From the NCBI RefSeq assembly GCF_018131015.1, contig NZ_JAFCJJ010000006.1, positions 1-64,000 of the forward strand: a stretch of 64,000 bases of DNA, read 5' to 3'. Below the pieces are notes generated by a model. It saw only the letters and a program-made list of their open reading frames with translations, did not search any database and was not told the origin of the DNA. Both the position numbers and the translations under genes were made by a program. Source of the stretch: Bradyrhizobium diazoefficiens. Its GTDB lineage: Bacteria > Pseudomonadota > Alphaproteobacteria > Rhizobiales > Xanthobacteraceae. Within the stretch, counting starts at the first letter, position 1. Every line of letters begins with the position of its first letter. Below, in pieces: positions 28,707-38,621 of this stretch.

Positions 28707-29309
28707 ATGGCTCCAGCATCGACGACCTCCACACCGCGGCTCGGCAAACGCCTCAGACGTGCCTTTTTCGCCCGCAGCGTCCACGAGGTCGCCCCCGACC
28801 TGATCGGCGCGACCCTGCTGGTCGACGGTGTCGGCGGCACCATCGTCGAGGTCGAGGCCTATCATCATACCGACCCGGCGGCGCACTCCTACAACGGTCC
28901 GACGCCGCGGAACCAGGTGATGTTCGGCCCGCCCGGCTATGTCTATGTCTACCGCTCCTACGGCATCCACTGGTGCGTGAACTTCGTCTGCGAGGAGGAA
29001 GGCTCGGCCAGCGCCGTGCTGATCCGTGCGCTGGAACCGACCCACGGCATCGCCGCGATGCGCCGCCGCCGGCATCTCCAGGATCTGCATGCGCTGTGCT
29101 CGGGCCCCGGCAAGCTCACCGAGGCGCTCGGCATCACCATCGTCCACAACACTCTGCCGCTGGACCGTCCGCCGATCGCGCTGCATGCGCGGACGGCGGA
29201 TGTCGAGGTGGCCAAGGGCGTCCGGATCGGCATCACCAAGGCCGTCGAGCTACCCTGGCGCTATGGCGTCAGGGGCTCGAAATTTTTGAGCAAGCCGTTT
29301 CCGAAGTAG
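28707..29309 (+). CDS. 3-methyladenine DNA glycosylase (Mpg/AAG family)
   Basis: Base-excision repair enzyme that removes alkylated purines such as 3-methyladenine. The 200-residue product has the AAG fold signatures [20 protein letters not shown] (catalytic Glu), [37 protein letters not shown] and the late [11 protein letters not shown] motif. Length is typical of bacterial members. It lies between divergent lipA and convergent valS and is probably monocistronic. Confidence 0.93.
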   Translation: MAPASTTSTPRLGKRLRRAFFARSVHEVAPDLIGATLLVDGVGGTIVEVEAYHHTDPAAHSYNGPTPRNQVMFGPPGYVYVYRSYGIHWCVNFVCEEEGSASAVLIRALEPTHGIAAMRRRRHLQDLHALCSGPGKLTEALGITIVHNTLPLDRPPIALHARTADVEVAKGVRIGITKAVELPWRYGVRGSKFLSKPFPK

Positions 29310-29311
29310 AC

Positions 29312-32188
29312 CTACGACGCCTGCTTCAGCCGCTCCAGCGCGTCGAGCAGCTTGGCCTTGCGCGCCAGCGCGGCCTCGCGCTTCTCGCGCTCCTCCTCGA
29401 CGACCTCCTCGGCTGCGTTGGCGACGAATTTCTCGTTCGCCAGCTTGGATTCAGCGCGCTTGATGTCGGCGTCGGCCTTACCGATCTCCTTGTCGAGACG
29501 GCCGCGTTCGGCTGCGAAATCGACCACGCCCTTCAGCGGCAGCGCGGCGACCTCGCCGCGCACGAGAAGCTGAACCGCGCCGTCGGGCGCACGGTCGGCG
29601 AAGGAGATCTCGGACAGCCGGGCCATGCGCTTGATCACGTTGGTCCAGCGCGGCACGCGCTCCTTCGTCTCGGCCGAGGCGCCGGCGAGCACCAGCGCCG
29701 TCAGCGTTGCGGGCGCGATGTTCATCTCGGCGCGCACCGAGCGGATCTGGGTGACGAGGTCGATGACCCAGCCGATCTCGGCTTCCGCCACAGGATCGGT
29801 GAAGTCGGCATGATCGAAGATCGGCATGATCAATGCCGGCGAAATCAGCGGATCGGTCGGTCCCGCCGCAGCGGCAAGCATTGCGAGCTGCTCCGGCGTC
29901 GGCCCGGCCGGCTGCAGCGGCCACTGCGCCAGCGCGAGCAGGCCGTCGCGTTTGGCCGTCACCTCCCACAGCTCTTCGGTGATGAAGGGCATGAAAGGGT
30001 GCAGCAGTTTCAGGATCTCGTCGCGCGCCCATGCGACCATGGCGCGGGTTTCGTCCTTGGCAGGGCTGTCGGGACCGAGCAGCAGGGGCTTGGCGAGCTC
30101 GACATACCAGTCGCAATAGACGTTCCAGACGAAGCGATAGATGCTGCCTGCGGCATCATTGAAGCGGTAGGCCTCGATCGCTTCCGTCACCTCGCGCGTG
30201 GTGTGCGCGGTCTCGTGCGCGATCCAGCGGTTCAGCGTCTCCCTGGCCTTGGCCGGCTCGAAACCGGCGGGCACGGCGCAGTGGTTCATCTCGGCGAAGC
30301 GGGACGCGTTCCAGAGCTTGGTCGCGAAATTGCGATAGCCCTCGACGCGGCTGGTGGCGAGCTTGATGTCGCGCCCCTGCGCCGCCATCGCGGCCAGCGT
30401 AAAGCGTAGCGCGTCCGCGCCGTACTCGTCGATCAGGTTGAGCGGATCGATGACGTTGCCCTTCGACTTCGACATCTTGGCGCCCTTCTCGTCGCGGACG
30501 AGCGCGTGGATGTAGATCGTCGAGAACGGCACCTCCTTCATGAAGTGCAGGCCCATCATCATCATGCGGGCGACCCAGAAGAAGATGATGTCGAAGCCGG
30601 TGACCAGTGCATTGGTCGGGTAATAGCGCTTCACCTCGGGGGTGTCTTCGGGCCAGCCGAGCGTCGAGAACGGCCACAGCGCTGAGGAGAACCAGGTGTC
30701 GAGCACGTCCTCGTCACGCGTGATGAAACCCTCGCGCTTGTTGCGGTCGAGCGCCATCTCGCGGCCCTGTTCGACCGTGATGACTTCCTGCTCGACGTAA
30801 TAGCCGAGCGCGTGGCTGACGGCCTCCTCCTCGGTCTCGGCGACGAACACCTTGCCGTCCGGGCCGTACCAGGCCGGGATCTGGTGGCCCCACCAGAGCT
30901 GGCGCGAGATGCACCAGGGCTGGATGTTCTCCATCCACTCGAAATAGGTCTTTTCCCAGTTCTTCGGCACGAAGGTGGTTTCGCCCGAACGCACCGCCGC
31001 GATCGCGGGCTTGGCCAGCGTCTTGGCGTCGACATACCACTGGTCGGTCAAATACGGTTCGATCACCGTGCCGGAGCGGTCGCCATGCGGCACCATGTGG
31101 GTGTGCGGCTCGATCCGCTCGACGAAGCCGAACGATTCCAGCCGCTCAACGAGGCGCTTGCGCGCGGCGAAGCGGTCGACCTTGTGGAATTCTTCGGCGA
31201 AATGCACGGCGCCTTCCGGCAGGGCGCGCAGGTAATCCTCGTTGTCGAGGAGGTCCAGGCAACCTTCCCTGTCGATGACGCTGATCCGGCCGAGGCCGTG
31301 GCGATTGCCGACCTCGAAGTCGTTAAAGTCGTGCGCCGGCGTTACCTTCACCGCGCCCGAGCCCTTCTCCGGATCGGAATATTCGTCGGCGACGATCCTG
31401 ATCTTGCGGCCGACCAGCGGCAGGATCACGTTCTTGCCGACCAGCTTCTGGTAGCGCTCGTCCTCGGGATGTACGGCGACGCCGGTGTCGCCGAGCATGG
31501 TCTCGGGCCGCGTGGTGGCGACGACGATGAAGCTCGAGGGATCCTCGGGGCTGAAGCTCTTGCCCTCGATCGGATAGCGCAGGTACCACAGGCTGCCCTT
31601 GACCTCGGTCTGCTGCACCTCAAGGTCGGAAATCGCAGTGAGCAGCTTGGTGTCCCAGTTCACCAGCCGCTTGTCCTTGTAGATCAGCCCGTCGCGGTGC
31701 AGCTCGACGAAGACCTTGACCACGGCCTTGGACAGGCCCTCGTCCATGGTGAAGCGTTCGCGCGACCAGTCGCAGGAGGCGCCGAGCCGCTTGAGCTGGT
31801 TGATGATGGTGTCGCCGCTCTCGGCCTTCCACTCCCAGACCCGCTCCAGAAACTTCTCGCGCCCCATCTCGCGGCGGCCGGGCTGCTGGCGCTCCAGCAG
31901 TTGCCGCTCGACCACCATCTGGGTAGCGATGCCGGCATGGTCGGTACCCGGTTGCCACAGCACGTCGCGGCCGCGCATCCGCTCGAACCGACACAGGATG
32001 TCCTGGAGCGTGTTGTTGAGGGCGTGGCCCATGTGCAGCGAGCCCGTCACGTTCGGCGGCGGGATCACGATGGTGAAGGGCACCGCATCGCGGCGGTCGG
32101 GGCGGCCCGCCTTGAAGGCGAGGCTGTCCTCCCACACGACGGACATGCGGGCTTCGATATCGGCGGGCTGGTAATTTTTTTCGATCAT
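29312..32188 (-). CDS. valS: Valyl-tRNA synthetase
   Basis: ValS charges tRNA-Val with valine and edits threonine. The 958-residue product has the class I HIGH-type motif HMGH (residues 52-55, within PPPNVTGSLHMGHALNNT) and the KMSKS motif near residue 570 (GAKMSKSKGNVIDP). In between lies the CP1 editing domain (TTRPETMLGDTGVAVHPED), and the C-terminus has the ValS coiled-coil arm (RGRLDKEIGKADADIKRAES). Its stop lies 2 bp from that of the DNA glycosylase gene. Confidence 0.97.
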   Translation of the reverse strand: MIEKNYQPADIEARMSVVWEDSLAFKAGRPDRRDAVPFTIVIPPPNVTGSLHMGHALNNTLQDILCRFERMRGRDVLWQPGTDHAGIATQMVVERQLLERQQPGRREMGREKFLERVWEWKAESGDTIINQLKRLGASCDWSRERFTMDEGLSKAVVKVFVELHRDGLIYKDKRLVNWDTKLLTAISDLEVQQTEVKGSLWYLRYPIEGKSFSPEDPSSFIVVATTRPETMLGDTGVAVHPEDERYQKLVGKNVILPLVGRKIRIVADEYSDPEKGSGAVKVTPAHDFNDFEVGNRHGLGRISVIDREGCLDLLDNEDYLRALPEGAVHFAEEFHKVDRFAARKRLVERLESFGFVERIEPHTHMVPHGDRSGTVIEPYLTDQWYVDAKTLAKPAIAAVRSGETTFVPKNWEKTYFEWMENIQPWCISRQLWWGHQIPAWYGPDGKVFVAETEEEAVSHALGYYVEQEVITVEQGREMALDRNKREGFITRDEDVLDTWFSSALWPFSTLGWPEDTPEVKRYYPTNALVTGFDIIFFWVARMMMMGLHFMKEVPFSTIYIHALVRDEKGAKMSKSKGNVIDPLNLIDEYGADALRFTLAAMAAQGRDIKLATSRVEGYRNFATKLWNASRFAEMNHCAVPAGFEPAKARETLNRWIAHETAHTTREVTEAIEAYRFNDAAGSIYRFVWNVYCDWYVELAKPLLLGPDSPAKDETRAMVAWARDEILKLLHPFMPFITEELWEVTAKRDGLLALAQWPLQPAGPTPEQLAMLAAAAGPTDPLISPALIMPIFDHADFTDPVAEAEIGWVIDLVTQIRSVRAEMNIAPATLTALVLAGASAETKERVPRWTNVIKRMARLSEISFADRAPDGAVQLLVRGEVAALPLKGVVDFAAERGRLDKEIGKADADIKRAESKLANEKFVANAAEEVVEEEREKREAALARKAKLLDALERLKQAS

Positions 32189-32317
32189 GGGGCTGCTAGA
32201 AAGCCGCGCGGGGGGCTCAAGTCAACGGAAAGCTCGGCGGCAAGCGGGCTTTCCGGCCCGACCGCAGGTCGAATATGACGCAGGAGCAGGGCTTCATCGG
32301 GGCCGCGCGAGCGTGGC

Positions 32318-33031
32318 TCAGCGGCCGCCGCGCGAGACCCGCTCGATTTCCGCCTTCACGATGCGTTCAACCAGGCCCGGCAGGTTGTCGTCGAGCCAGG
32401 ACTTCAGCATCGGGCGCAGCATCTCCTTGACCAGATCCTCCAAGGTCCGCGCATTGCTGCTGAGCACCGTGTGGGCCAGGGAGTTGAACGCCGATTCGAC
32501 GGCCGAGACGGTCGATTGCGCCAGGATCGGCTGCTGCGGCGGCAAAGGCGGCGCATCGAAGTCCACCGGCGCATAGGACGGCGGCAGCGGCGAACGCGGC
32601 GCTTCGGCGAATTCGAGATCGTCGCGCGGCTCAACCTTGCGGAAGCTCGGCGGCGGAGCCGGCACCGGGTCCATCGCCATGTCGTCGGTCAGCTCGAGCA
32701 CGTCCGGTTCGGGTTCAGGGCTCCGCACCTCGGGCGCAGCCGTTGCCTCGTCGAGCCCGGCGAGGAGAGCGTCAATATCATCCTGGCTGTTCGGCTCAAC
32801 GGCCGCGGGCGGCGGCGCCGGCTTTGCCGCCGGTGCAGGCACCGGCTTTTCTGCGGCAGGCTTTGCGGGCGGGGCCTTGGGCGGGGGAGCGTCGTTCACC
32901 GCCTGCGGTTTCGGCGCAGGCTTCGCGGCCTCGGCCGGCGGAGGCTTTGCCTCGTCGTCGGCAATGATGCGCCGGATCGAAGCCAGAATCTCCTCCATCG
33001 AGGGCTCTGTAACCTTTGCAGGCTGCGTCAT
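32318..33031 (-). CDS. PopZ-like polar organising protein (DUF2497)
   Basis: A 237-residue protein with the DUF2497/PopZ layout: a short conserved N-terminal helix (PSMEEILASIRRIIADDE), a long Pro/Ala/Lys/Glu disordered linker, and a conserved C-terminal helical region (ARTLEDLVKEMLRPMLKSWL, then DDNLPGLVERIVKAEIERVS). PopZ self-assembles at cell poles and anchors chromosome and signalling proteins in alphaproteobacteria. The start MTQPAKVTEPS (33031) is favoured over an ATG four codons upstream. It sits between valS and the tolC-like gene, as in other rhizobia. Confidence 0.88.
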   Translation of the reverse strand: MTQPAKVTEPSMEEILASIRRIIADDEAKPPPAEAAKPAPKPQAVNDAPPPKAPPAKPAAEKPVPAPAAKPAPPPAAVEPNSQDDIDALLAGLDEATAAPEVRSPEPEPDVLELTDDMAMDPVPAPPPSFRKVEPRDDLEFAEAPRSPLPPSYAPVDFDAPPLPPQQPILAQSTVSAVESAFNSLAHTVLSSNARTLEDLVKEMLRPMLKSWLDDNLPGLVERIVKAEIERVSRGGR

Positions 33032-33316
33032 CTCCGACTCCAAATCATCAACGCTGTTCTACACCAAGCACAGCAGGATTGGCCGGTTCCGGACAGGCAG
33101 CCCGACATTTTCGTCGCCACGGCCTGACTTGTCCCCAGATCACGGCTGCGTGCGGCGTGTGTCCCTGCCCCAGGCAGACAGGCTCAAAGCACACAGCTGC
33201 GCGCGGGGCGAATCGACCCGCACCTTCTTGACAAGGCTATGTCAGGGATTCTGACGATTGCAAGCAAGCCGCCGATCCGGCCCCGGCTGTTCGCGAGGCC
33301 AACCTGTTCGCGGCGA

Positions 33317-34702
33317 TCAGCGGCCGTCAGGCGTGCGCACGCCGGCCCAACTGTCACGAACCTGATGGTAGTGCACACTGGGATCGTAGACCGTGGTCGA
33401 AAGACCAAGCACCTGCGGGGCGAGACGGCCAACGGCGGCCAGCACGGCATAGGACGCGACGACGCGGTCGTGCTGCGCGGTGACCAACGCGACGCGCGCG
33501 TTGACGAGGGCCTGCTGCGCATTGAGGACGTCGAGCGTGGTGCGTTGTCCGGCCTTGGCCTCTTCACGCACACCGTTCAGCGCGATCTCTGACGCGGTGA
33601 CCTGGGCCTGCGCGGACTGCACCTGCGCCTTGCCGGCCTGCAACTGTCCCCAGGACTGCACGACGGTCGCGCGGGTCTGGTCCCGGGTCGTCTCGAGATT
33701 GAGACGCTGCTGCGCCAGGTTTTCCTTGGACTGGCGGATCAGCGAATAATTTTTGCCGCCATCATAGAGCTGCCACGTGGCCGACGCGATCGCGGAGGCG
33801 CTGGTCGCTCTGAATGAAACCAGGGACTGTTCGTCTAGCCGCTGGGCGCCGACTGCCAGCGACACCGCTGGCAGGAGCGCGCCCTCGGCGATCTTGACCT
33901 GCAGGAAATTGACGTCGATGCCGAACATTGCAGCCAGGACGTTGGGATGCTCGATCAGGCTGAGGTCGATGGCGGCCGGGAGCGTTGGCGGCAGGAACCG
34001 GTCGACGGGCGAGCCGGGCGCGAGGTTCACCGGCTCGCTGCCGATGATACGGCGGAAGTTCGCGCGCGTCGTGGTGAGATTCGATTCGGCGGTGAGCGCC
34101 TGCGTCTTGCCGGCAGCCAATTGCGCCTCGGATTGCGCGACGTCGGTGCGGGTTACTTCGCCGACATTGAAGCGATCGCGGGTCTGCTTCAGCGTCTGCT
34201 CGAGCACGCGCACGTTGCTGCGCTGGACCTCGAGCGTGGCAGAATCGCGCAGATAGTCCATGTAGGTGGTGGCGGCCTGGAGCAATACGGTCTGGTCGAG
34301 GCTGCGCAGGGCTTCGCGAGAGCCGGACACCTGGCTCTCCGCTGCGCGCGTCCTGTTGCCAGTGATGTTGCCGTTATAGAGCGTCTGCGTAACATTCACG
34401 CCGACGCTGCGGGGCTTCGTGACCCCGAAGAAAGGCTGCGTGTTAATTCCGCTTTGCTGATCCGAGTATTGAACGCCACCACTGGCCGACAGCGCGACGG
34501 TGGGACGGTAGCCCGACAACGCCTGCGGCACGTTCTCGTCAGTCGAGCGCACCTGGGCGCGCTGTGCGTTGAGCTGCGGATTGGTCTGGTAGGCGCGCAC
34601 GAGCGCTGCCTCGATCGTGTCCGCCAATGCCGGCGCCGGACCCGCAAGCGCCATCAGCAGAACCGAAAGCACAACTCCGGTGAAGAGCTTCACCCCATGC
34701 AT
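33317..34702 (-). CDS. tolC: TolC-family outer membrane channel
   Basis: Outer membrane export channel for type I secretion or efflux. The 461-residue product has a Sec signal peptide (LFTGVVLSVLLMALAGPAPALA, then DTIEAAL) and the duplicated TolC helical repeats, e.g. DTIEAALVRAYQTNPQLNAQ and the C-terminal GQRTTLDVLNAQQALVNARV. A second, unrelated NodT-type channel occurs at 59.1-60.6 kb with its own efflux pump. This one stands alone next to pcm and the PopZ-like gene, so it probably serves several inner-membrane partners. Confidence 0.92.
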   Translation of the reverse strand: MHGVKLFTGVVLSVLLMALAGPAPALADTIEAALVRAYQTNPQLNAQRAQVRSTDENVPQALSGYRPTVALSASGGVQYSDQQSGINTQPFFGVTKPRSVGVNVTQTLYNGNITGNRTRAAESQVSGSREALRSLDQTVLLQAATTYMDYLRDSATLEVQRSNVRVLEQTLKQTRDRFNVGEVTRTDVAQSEAQLAAGKTQALTAESNLTTTRANFRRIIGSEPVNLAPGSPVDRFLPPTLPAAIDLSLIEHPNVLAAMFGIDVNFLQVKIAEGALLPAVSLAVGAQRLDEQSLVSFRATSASAIASATWQLYDGGKNYSLIRQSKENLAQQRLNLETTRDQTRATVVQSWGQLQAGKAQVQSAQAQVTASEIALNGVREEAKAGQRTTLDVLNAQQALVNARVALVTAQHDRVVASYAVLAAVGRLAPQVLGLSTTVYDPSVHYHQVRDSWAGVRTPDGR

Positions 34703-34906
34703 CCCTGAAATTCCGTTTCATTCTCACGCCAAGCTCGTGCCCGCGAGCCTGGTTACCGTCCCGAGTGGAGTCGTTGCCCCGCCGCAACATAGGACGCGGC
34801 CGAGCGCGACGGAACTACCCAGGGGGAGTTAGCGGTGGAAACTCTTCACCTGCAGCATCCCGGCCACACTTCTGATTCAGAACGGGATTTTAACGGCCTG
34901 CGGAGG

Positions 34907-35569
34907 TCAAAAGACGAAGGCGGCGGCCCGTTCCAGCCCTGGAAGCACGGGGGCTGCGGCATCGAACAGCGCGCGATGGCCGAATTCGCCGTGGGTCCGG
35001 GTCACGATCACGGCCCGCGACGGCTTGGTTTGAGCGGAGACGCCCACCAGGCGTCCCCCCTCCTTGAGCTGCCCAAGCAGCCGGTCGGGCGTCATTTCGA
35101 CCGCGCCATTGAGGACGATGACATCATAGGGACCAGCTGCCGGATCGCCCTCGGCGCAGGCCGCGGACTTGGCGGCCACCTTGAGCCCGAGGCCGGCGCA
35201 AGCGTCGCGAGCCTTCGCGGCCAGAGCCGAATCGCATTCGGTCGCAGTGACCTGGCTCGCGAGCTTCGCAACCAGGGCCGCGAGGTAGCCCGTGGCGCAG
35301 CCGACCACCAGGACATTGTCGCCCTCACCGATCTCGGCGGCCTGGAGCAGCTTGCCGGTCAGGGCCGGCTTGATCAAGAACCGTTTCGCAGCCCCACCCT
35401 CGCTGACGTCGAGGTCGAGGTCGAGATAGGCCAGAGCCTGCCGGCTGGCCGGCACGAACACCTCACGGGGAACCGTGAGCATGGCATCGAGGACGCGGCG
35501 ATCGGTGACGTCATTGGTGCGCACCTGGCCATCGACCATTTTTTGGCGCGCGGTCGAAAAACCGGACAT
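34907..35569 (-). CDS. pcm: Protein-L-isoaspartate O-methyltransferase
   Basis: PCMT repairs isoaspartyl residues in damaged proteins using SAM. The 220-residue product has the family N-terminus (MVDGQVRTNDVTDRRVLDAM), the SAM-binding motif NVLVVGCATGYLAALVAKL and the YDVIVLNGAVEMTPDRLLGQ segment. The usual Gly-rich VGTGSG is VGCATG here, as in other rhizobial tolC-linked members, so activity may differ from E. coli Pcm. About 200 bp separate it from the tolC-like gene on the same strand. Confidence 0.88.
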   Translation of the reverse strand: MSGFSTARQKMVDGQVRTNDVTDRRVLDAMLTVPREVFVPASRQALAYLDLDLDVSEGGAAKRFLIKPALTGKLLQAAEIGEGDNVLVVGCATGYLAALVAKLASQVTATECDSALAAKARDACAGLGLKVAAKSAACAEGDPAAGPYDVIVLNGAVEMTPDRLLGQLKEGGRLVGVSAQTKPSRAVIVTRTHGEFGHRALFDAAAPVLPGLERAAAFVF

Positions 35570-35707
35570 TGGCGGACCCTGGAATGCGGACGATGCCGCG
35601 GACGAAGTTGGCGGGCATCTTTGGAACAGGCTCCGCCAAAACGCAACACGTCCGTTGGCCCGGGCGGGCAGCGGCGGCGCAGCTCAGGGATCGTTGGTCG
35701 AGAAGGC

Positions 35708-35893
35708 CTATTCGATCGTGACCGCGAGGCGGCCGATCAGTGCCGCGACTTCGTTCAGCCGCGCCGAATCATGCGCCTGGATCGCAAGGGCAAGCCGCGC
35801 CACGCACTCGTCGTCGCTGAGTTCGGGAATATCGGCCGGCAGAATCGAAATCGGGGGACTCGTCCGGGCATGATCGACCTGGATGTCGGGCAT
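35708..35893 (-). CDS. Small conserved-looking protein, function unknown
   Basis: A 61-residue acidic protein that begins MPDIQVDHARTSPP and ends RLNEVAALIGRLAVTIE. It looks mostly helical in its C-terminal half (DDECVARLALAIQAHDSARL) and has no membrane segment. The frame is open far upstream through the tRNA-Asn gene, so the start was placed at the ATG 35893 where protein-like composition begins. I do not recognise it. Confidence 0.5.
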   Translation of the reverse strand: MPDIQVDHARTSPPISILPADIPELSDDECVARLALAIQAHDSARLNEVAALIGRLAVTIE

Positions 35894-36108
35894 TGGAATC
35901 AGCTCCGCAAAAATCCGGCGTGGCCAAGCTCGATGTGAATTAAGTCGATTTGGTGCCGTCCGGACGGCCGGCGATGGCGCCCGGGCACACATCTGCTTGA
36001 AGATGATTCTGCATCGAACCGGGCGGACGCTGTCCTGAGAAATAGCGCGAGCGACATCGCGCGCCACATGAGGGCGTCGCCGCAAGTCACTCACATTCAA
36101 CGGAAATT

Positions 36109-36183
36109 TGGCTCCCCGGGCTGGATTCGAACCAGCGACCATCCGATTAACAGTCGGATGCTCTACCGCTGAGCTACCGAGGA
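36109..36183 (-). tRNA. tRNA-Asn (GTT)
   Basis: A 75-nt cloverleaf on the minus strand. The acceptor 5' strand TCCTCGG pairs with CCGGGGA, followed by G73 and an encoded CCA. The D-arm has AGCTCAGCGGTAGAGC, the anticodon loop CTGTTAA gives anticodon GTT, and the T-arm contains GGTTCGAATCC. All stems close. It lies between a small hypothetical gene and an exported protein gene. Confidence 0.97.
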
Positions 36184-36316
36184 AAAGGGCGAACCAGTCG
36201 TCCGCGCGCGGCTGCGTATAACAAAGCCGCTTGCGCTTGCAAAGGACGAATTCGTCATCCTCCGCAAGCCGCACGAGGAGGGTTCGAAGGCCCTCCTCCC
36301 GGCCATCCGGGGCGAG

Positions 36317-36685
36317 CTACTCGGCAAGGAAGGACGTGGTCTTGGTGCCGTGGTCGTAGCGCAGCCTCAGCACGTTGAACTTGCAGAGGTTGACGTTCTT
36401 CCACAACACCGACTCGTCGTAATTCTGCCAGTCCACGCGGATGTTCCAGACGCATCCCTCGTCGTCCTCGTCGAACTCGACATAGGTGCTCGCCTGGTTC
36501 TGCAGGACCTTGTCGAGCTCATTCTCCCACTCGTCGATACCGTCTTCCGGTGCGTTGAAGCCCAGGAACTTGATGGCATAGCCGGTCTCGTTGACGACGG
36601 AAACGTTGCGGGCATCGGCGGCAATGGCCGGCGCCGCGGCGATCGCAAGACCAATCGCGATCAGGCCGGACAAAAAATACTTCAT
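36317..36685 (-). CDS. Small exported protein, function unknown
   Basis: A 122-residue protein with a strong signal peptide (MKYFLSGLIAIGLAIAAAPA, cleavage near IAADA) and an acidic mature part with two cysteines (EGCVWNIRV and NLCKFNVLRL) that could form a disulfide. It is periplasmic or secreted. The start at 36685 is preceded by GGGAG; the open frame extends 23 codons upstream. The mature sequence (NVSVVNETGYAIKFLGFNAP) resembles small beta-rich extracellular proteins, but I cannot assign a family. Confidence 0.65.
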   Translation of the reverse strand: MKYFLSGLIAIGLAIAAAPAIAADARNVSVVNETGYAIKFLGFNAPEDGIDEWENELDKVLQNQASTYVEFDEDDEGCVWNIRVDWQNYDESVLWKNVNLCKFNVLRLRYDHGTKTTSFLAE

Positions 36686-36891
36686 GTGAAATCTCCCGAT
36701 CCAGACAAGGCAGCGGCGCCTGACGTCGATCGACGCAGGCACCGCGGCAACCAATGCGTCGCCTTAAACTTGTCCGGAGCGTGATCGAAGCGCGCGGTAT
36801 GCAAGCGACCCGCGCTCCGGAGCCGTGCGCGACGCCAGACGCGCACCGCCCGTTCTTAACAAGCCCGTCCCCTGCAGCAATGGACGGGCGT

Positions 36892-38598
36892 TCATAAATC
36901 GGCGGTGTTTGTTTTCTCCGGCGCAGGCGCAGCGACCGGCACCGCGGCGCCGTTGCTCTTGCCGGCCACGGCGTTCACCAGCGTCTTCACGGGATCTTCG
37001 CCCGGCGCAAAGCCGCTCTGGCGCAGGATCTCGTCGATCATCGGCCGCAATGCGTGCACCTTGAGCAGCTCACCCGCGAGCCCCTCACCGAAGCCGACAC
37101 CGCCGCCCGCAGCGCCGTTTCCGTTGCCGCCGAAGGCGCCTCCGGTGTGCAGGATGCGGACGTCCTTGAGGTTGGCGATCGGCCGCACCATCTCGGCCAG
37201 CGCCGAGGGCATGGTCTCGATCCGCTTCTTGGCGATCTCGAAATCGATCACGTTGCTCCCGAGCCTGTTCTGGGCCTCGTTCTTCATGGTGATGACGGCG
37301 GCCTCGGCCTCGCCGATGTTGCGCACGCCGACCGCCTTGATCTTGTTGGACTCGGCTTCCGCCGTCGCCAGCGTCTTGACGGCTTCGGCGCGGTCGAGCG
37401 ATGCCTTCTTCTCGGCTTCGGCGGCAACGATCAGCTCGGTTGACTTGCGTTCGGCCTCGGTGCGCGCGGCCAGCACCTGTGTGAGACGGGCGCGGTCGGC
37501 GACCTCGACGGCGCGCGCGGTGACAACTTTTTCCTCCGCGGAGACGGCGATCGCCTCGGCGGTCTTGGCTTCGGCCACGGCTTCCGAGGTCTGCTTGCTC
37601 TTGGCGGCGATCTGGATCTCGTTTTCCTGGGTGGCGATCTGGATTTCGCGCTGGGCGTCGGTCTTGCGCTTGTTGATCGCCAGATCCGACTCGATCACCG
37701 CGGTTTCCTTGATCTGCTTGGCGCCGGCCTCCTTCTCGGCAACGGCACGGTCGGTGTCGATGCGGGCGTTCTCCTCGGTCAGGCGCGCGGTCTGCGTCGC
37801 GCTCGCAACCTCGGCCCGGGTGCTCGCGGTCTTGTTGGCGATGTCACGCTCCTGCGACAGCTCGGCCTCCTTCTTGGTCCGCTCGATGCCGAGGGTCTGC
37901 TGCCGCGCCTCCAGGTCTTTCTGCGCGATCGCGACCTCGTTGTCGCGAACGATGGCGTTGCGGTCGCGCCGGCGGGTCTCGGTGACGGTCTTGAGCTGGG
38001 TCAGGCCTTCAGCGTCGAAGAAGTTCTCAGGGTTGAAGAATTTCACGTCGGTCTGGTCGAGTTTCGTCAACGACACCGATTCCAGCTCGAGCCCGTTCGA
38101 CTTCACGTCCGATTCGACCGTGGACTGCACGTGCTTGACGAAGTCCGAGCGCTTCTCCTGGAGCTCGAGGATGGTCATGGTGGCGGCGACCGAGCGCAGG
38201 CCGTCGACGAACTTGGCCTCGACCTGGTTGCGCAGGGCCTCCGCATCATTGGTCAGCGCGCCGAGCGTCTGGCTCGCAAGGGCAATGCTCTCCTCGTCGG
38301 GGCGGACCCGCACGTAGAACTCGGCGACGATGTCGACGCGGAGGCGGTCCTTGGTGATGAGCGATTCCCGCTCCTTGCGCTCGACGGTGAGCCGCAGCGT
38401 CTTGAGGTTGACGCTGGCATAGGAGTGGAAGATCGGCAGGATCATGGCGCCCCCGTCGAGCACGACCTTCTTGCCGCCGAGGCCGGTGCGCACGAAGGCT
38501 TCGTCGCGGGTGGCGCGTTTGTAAAGAATGGTGAAGACGATCCCCAGGACGACGATCAGCGCGACGCCGATCATGGCCGGGACTGCGATGTCGAACAT
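36892..38598 (-). CDS. Flotillin-like SPFH-domain protein (YqiK type)
   Basis: A 568-residue membrane-scaffold protein. It has one N-terminal membrane helix (IAVPAMIGVALIVVLGIVFT), an SPFH domain (residues about 30-220, with GLELESVSLTKLDQTDVKFF), a long Ala/Glu-rich coiled coil with the flotillin AEAE repeats, and a C-terminal region containing IANLKDVRILHTGG and a Gly-rich segment. Flotillins organise membrane microdomains. It follows the YqiJ-like gene after 23 bp; yqiJ-yqiK is a recognised pair in enterobacteria, so these are co-functional. Confidence 0.9.
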   Translation of the reverse strand: MFDIAVPAMIGVALIVVLGIVFTILYKRATRDEAFVRTGLGGKKVVLDGGAMILPIFHSYASVNLKTLRLTVERKERESLITKDRLRVDIVAEFYVRVRPDEESIALASQTLGALTNDAEALRNQVEAKFVDGLRSVAATMTILELQEKRSDFVKHVQSTVESDVKSNGLELESVSLTKLDQTDVKFFNPENFFDAEGLTQLKTVTETRRRDRNAIVRDNEVAIAQKDLEARQQTLGIERTKKEAELSQERDIANKTASTRAEVASATQTARLTEENARIDTDRAVAEKEAGAKQIKETAVIESDLAINKRKTDAQREIQIATQENEIQIAAKSKQTSEAVAEAKTAEAIAVSAEEKVVTARAVEVADRARLTQVLAARTEAERKSTELIVAAEAEKKASLDRAEAVKTLATAEAESNKIKAVGVRNIGEAEAAVITMKNEAQNRLGSNVIDFEIAKKRIETMPSALAEMVRPIANLKDVRILHTGGAFGGNGNGAAGGGVGFGEGLAGELLKVHALRPMIDEILRQSGFAPGEDPVKTLVNAVAGKSNGAAVPVAAPAPEKTNTADL

Positions 38599-38621
38599 GA
38601 CTTTCTCCGCTATTGAGCTGG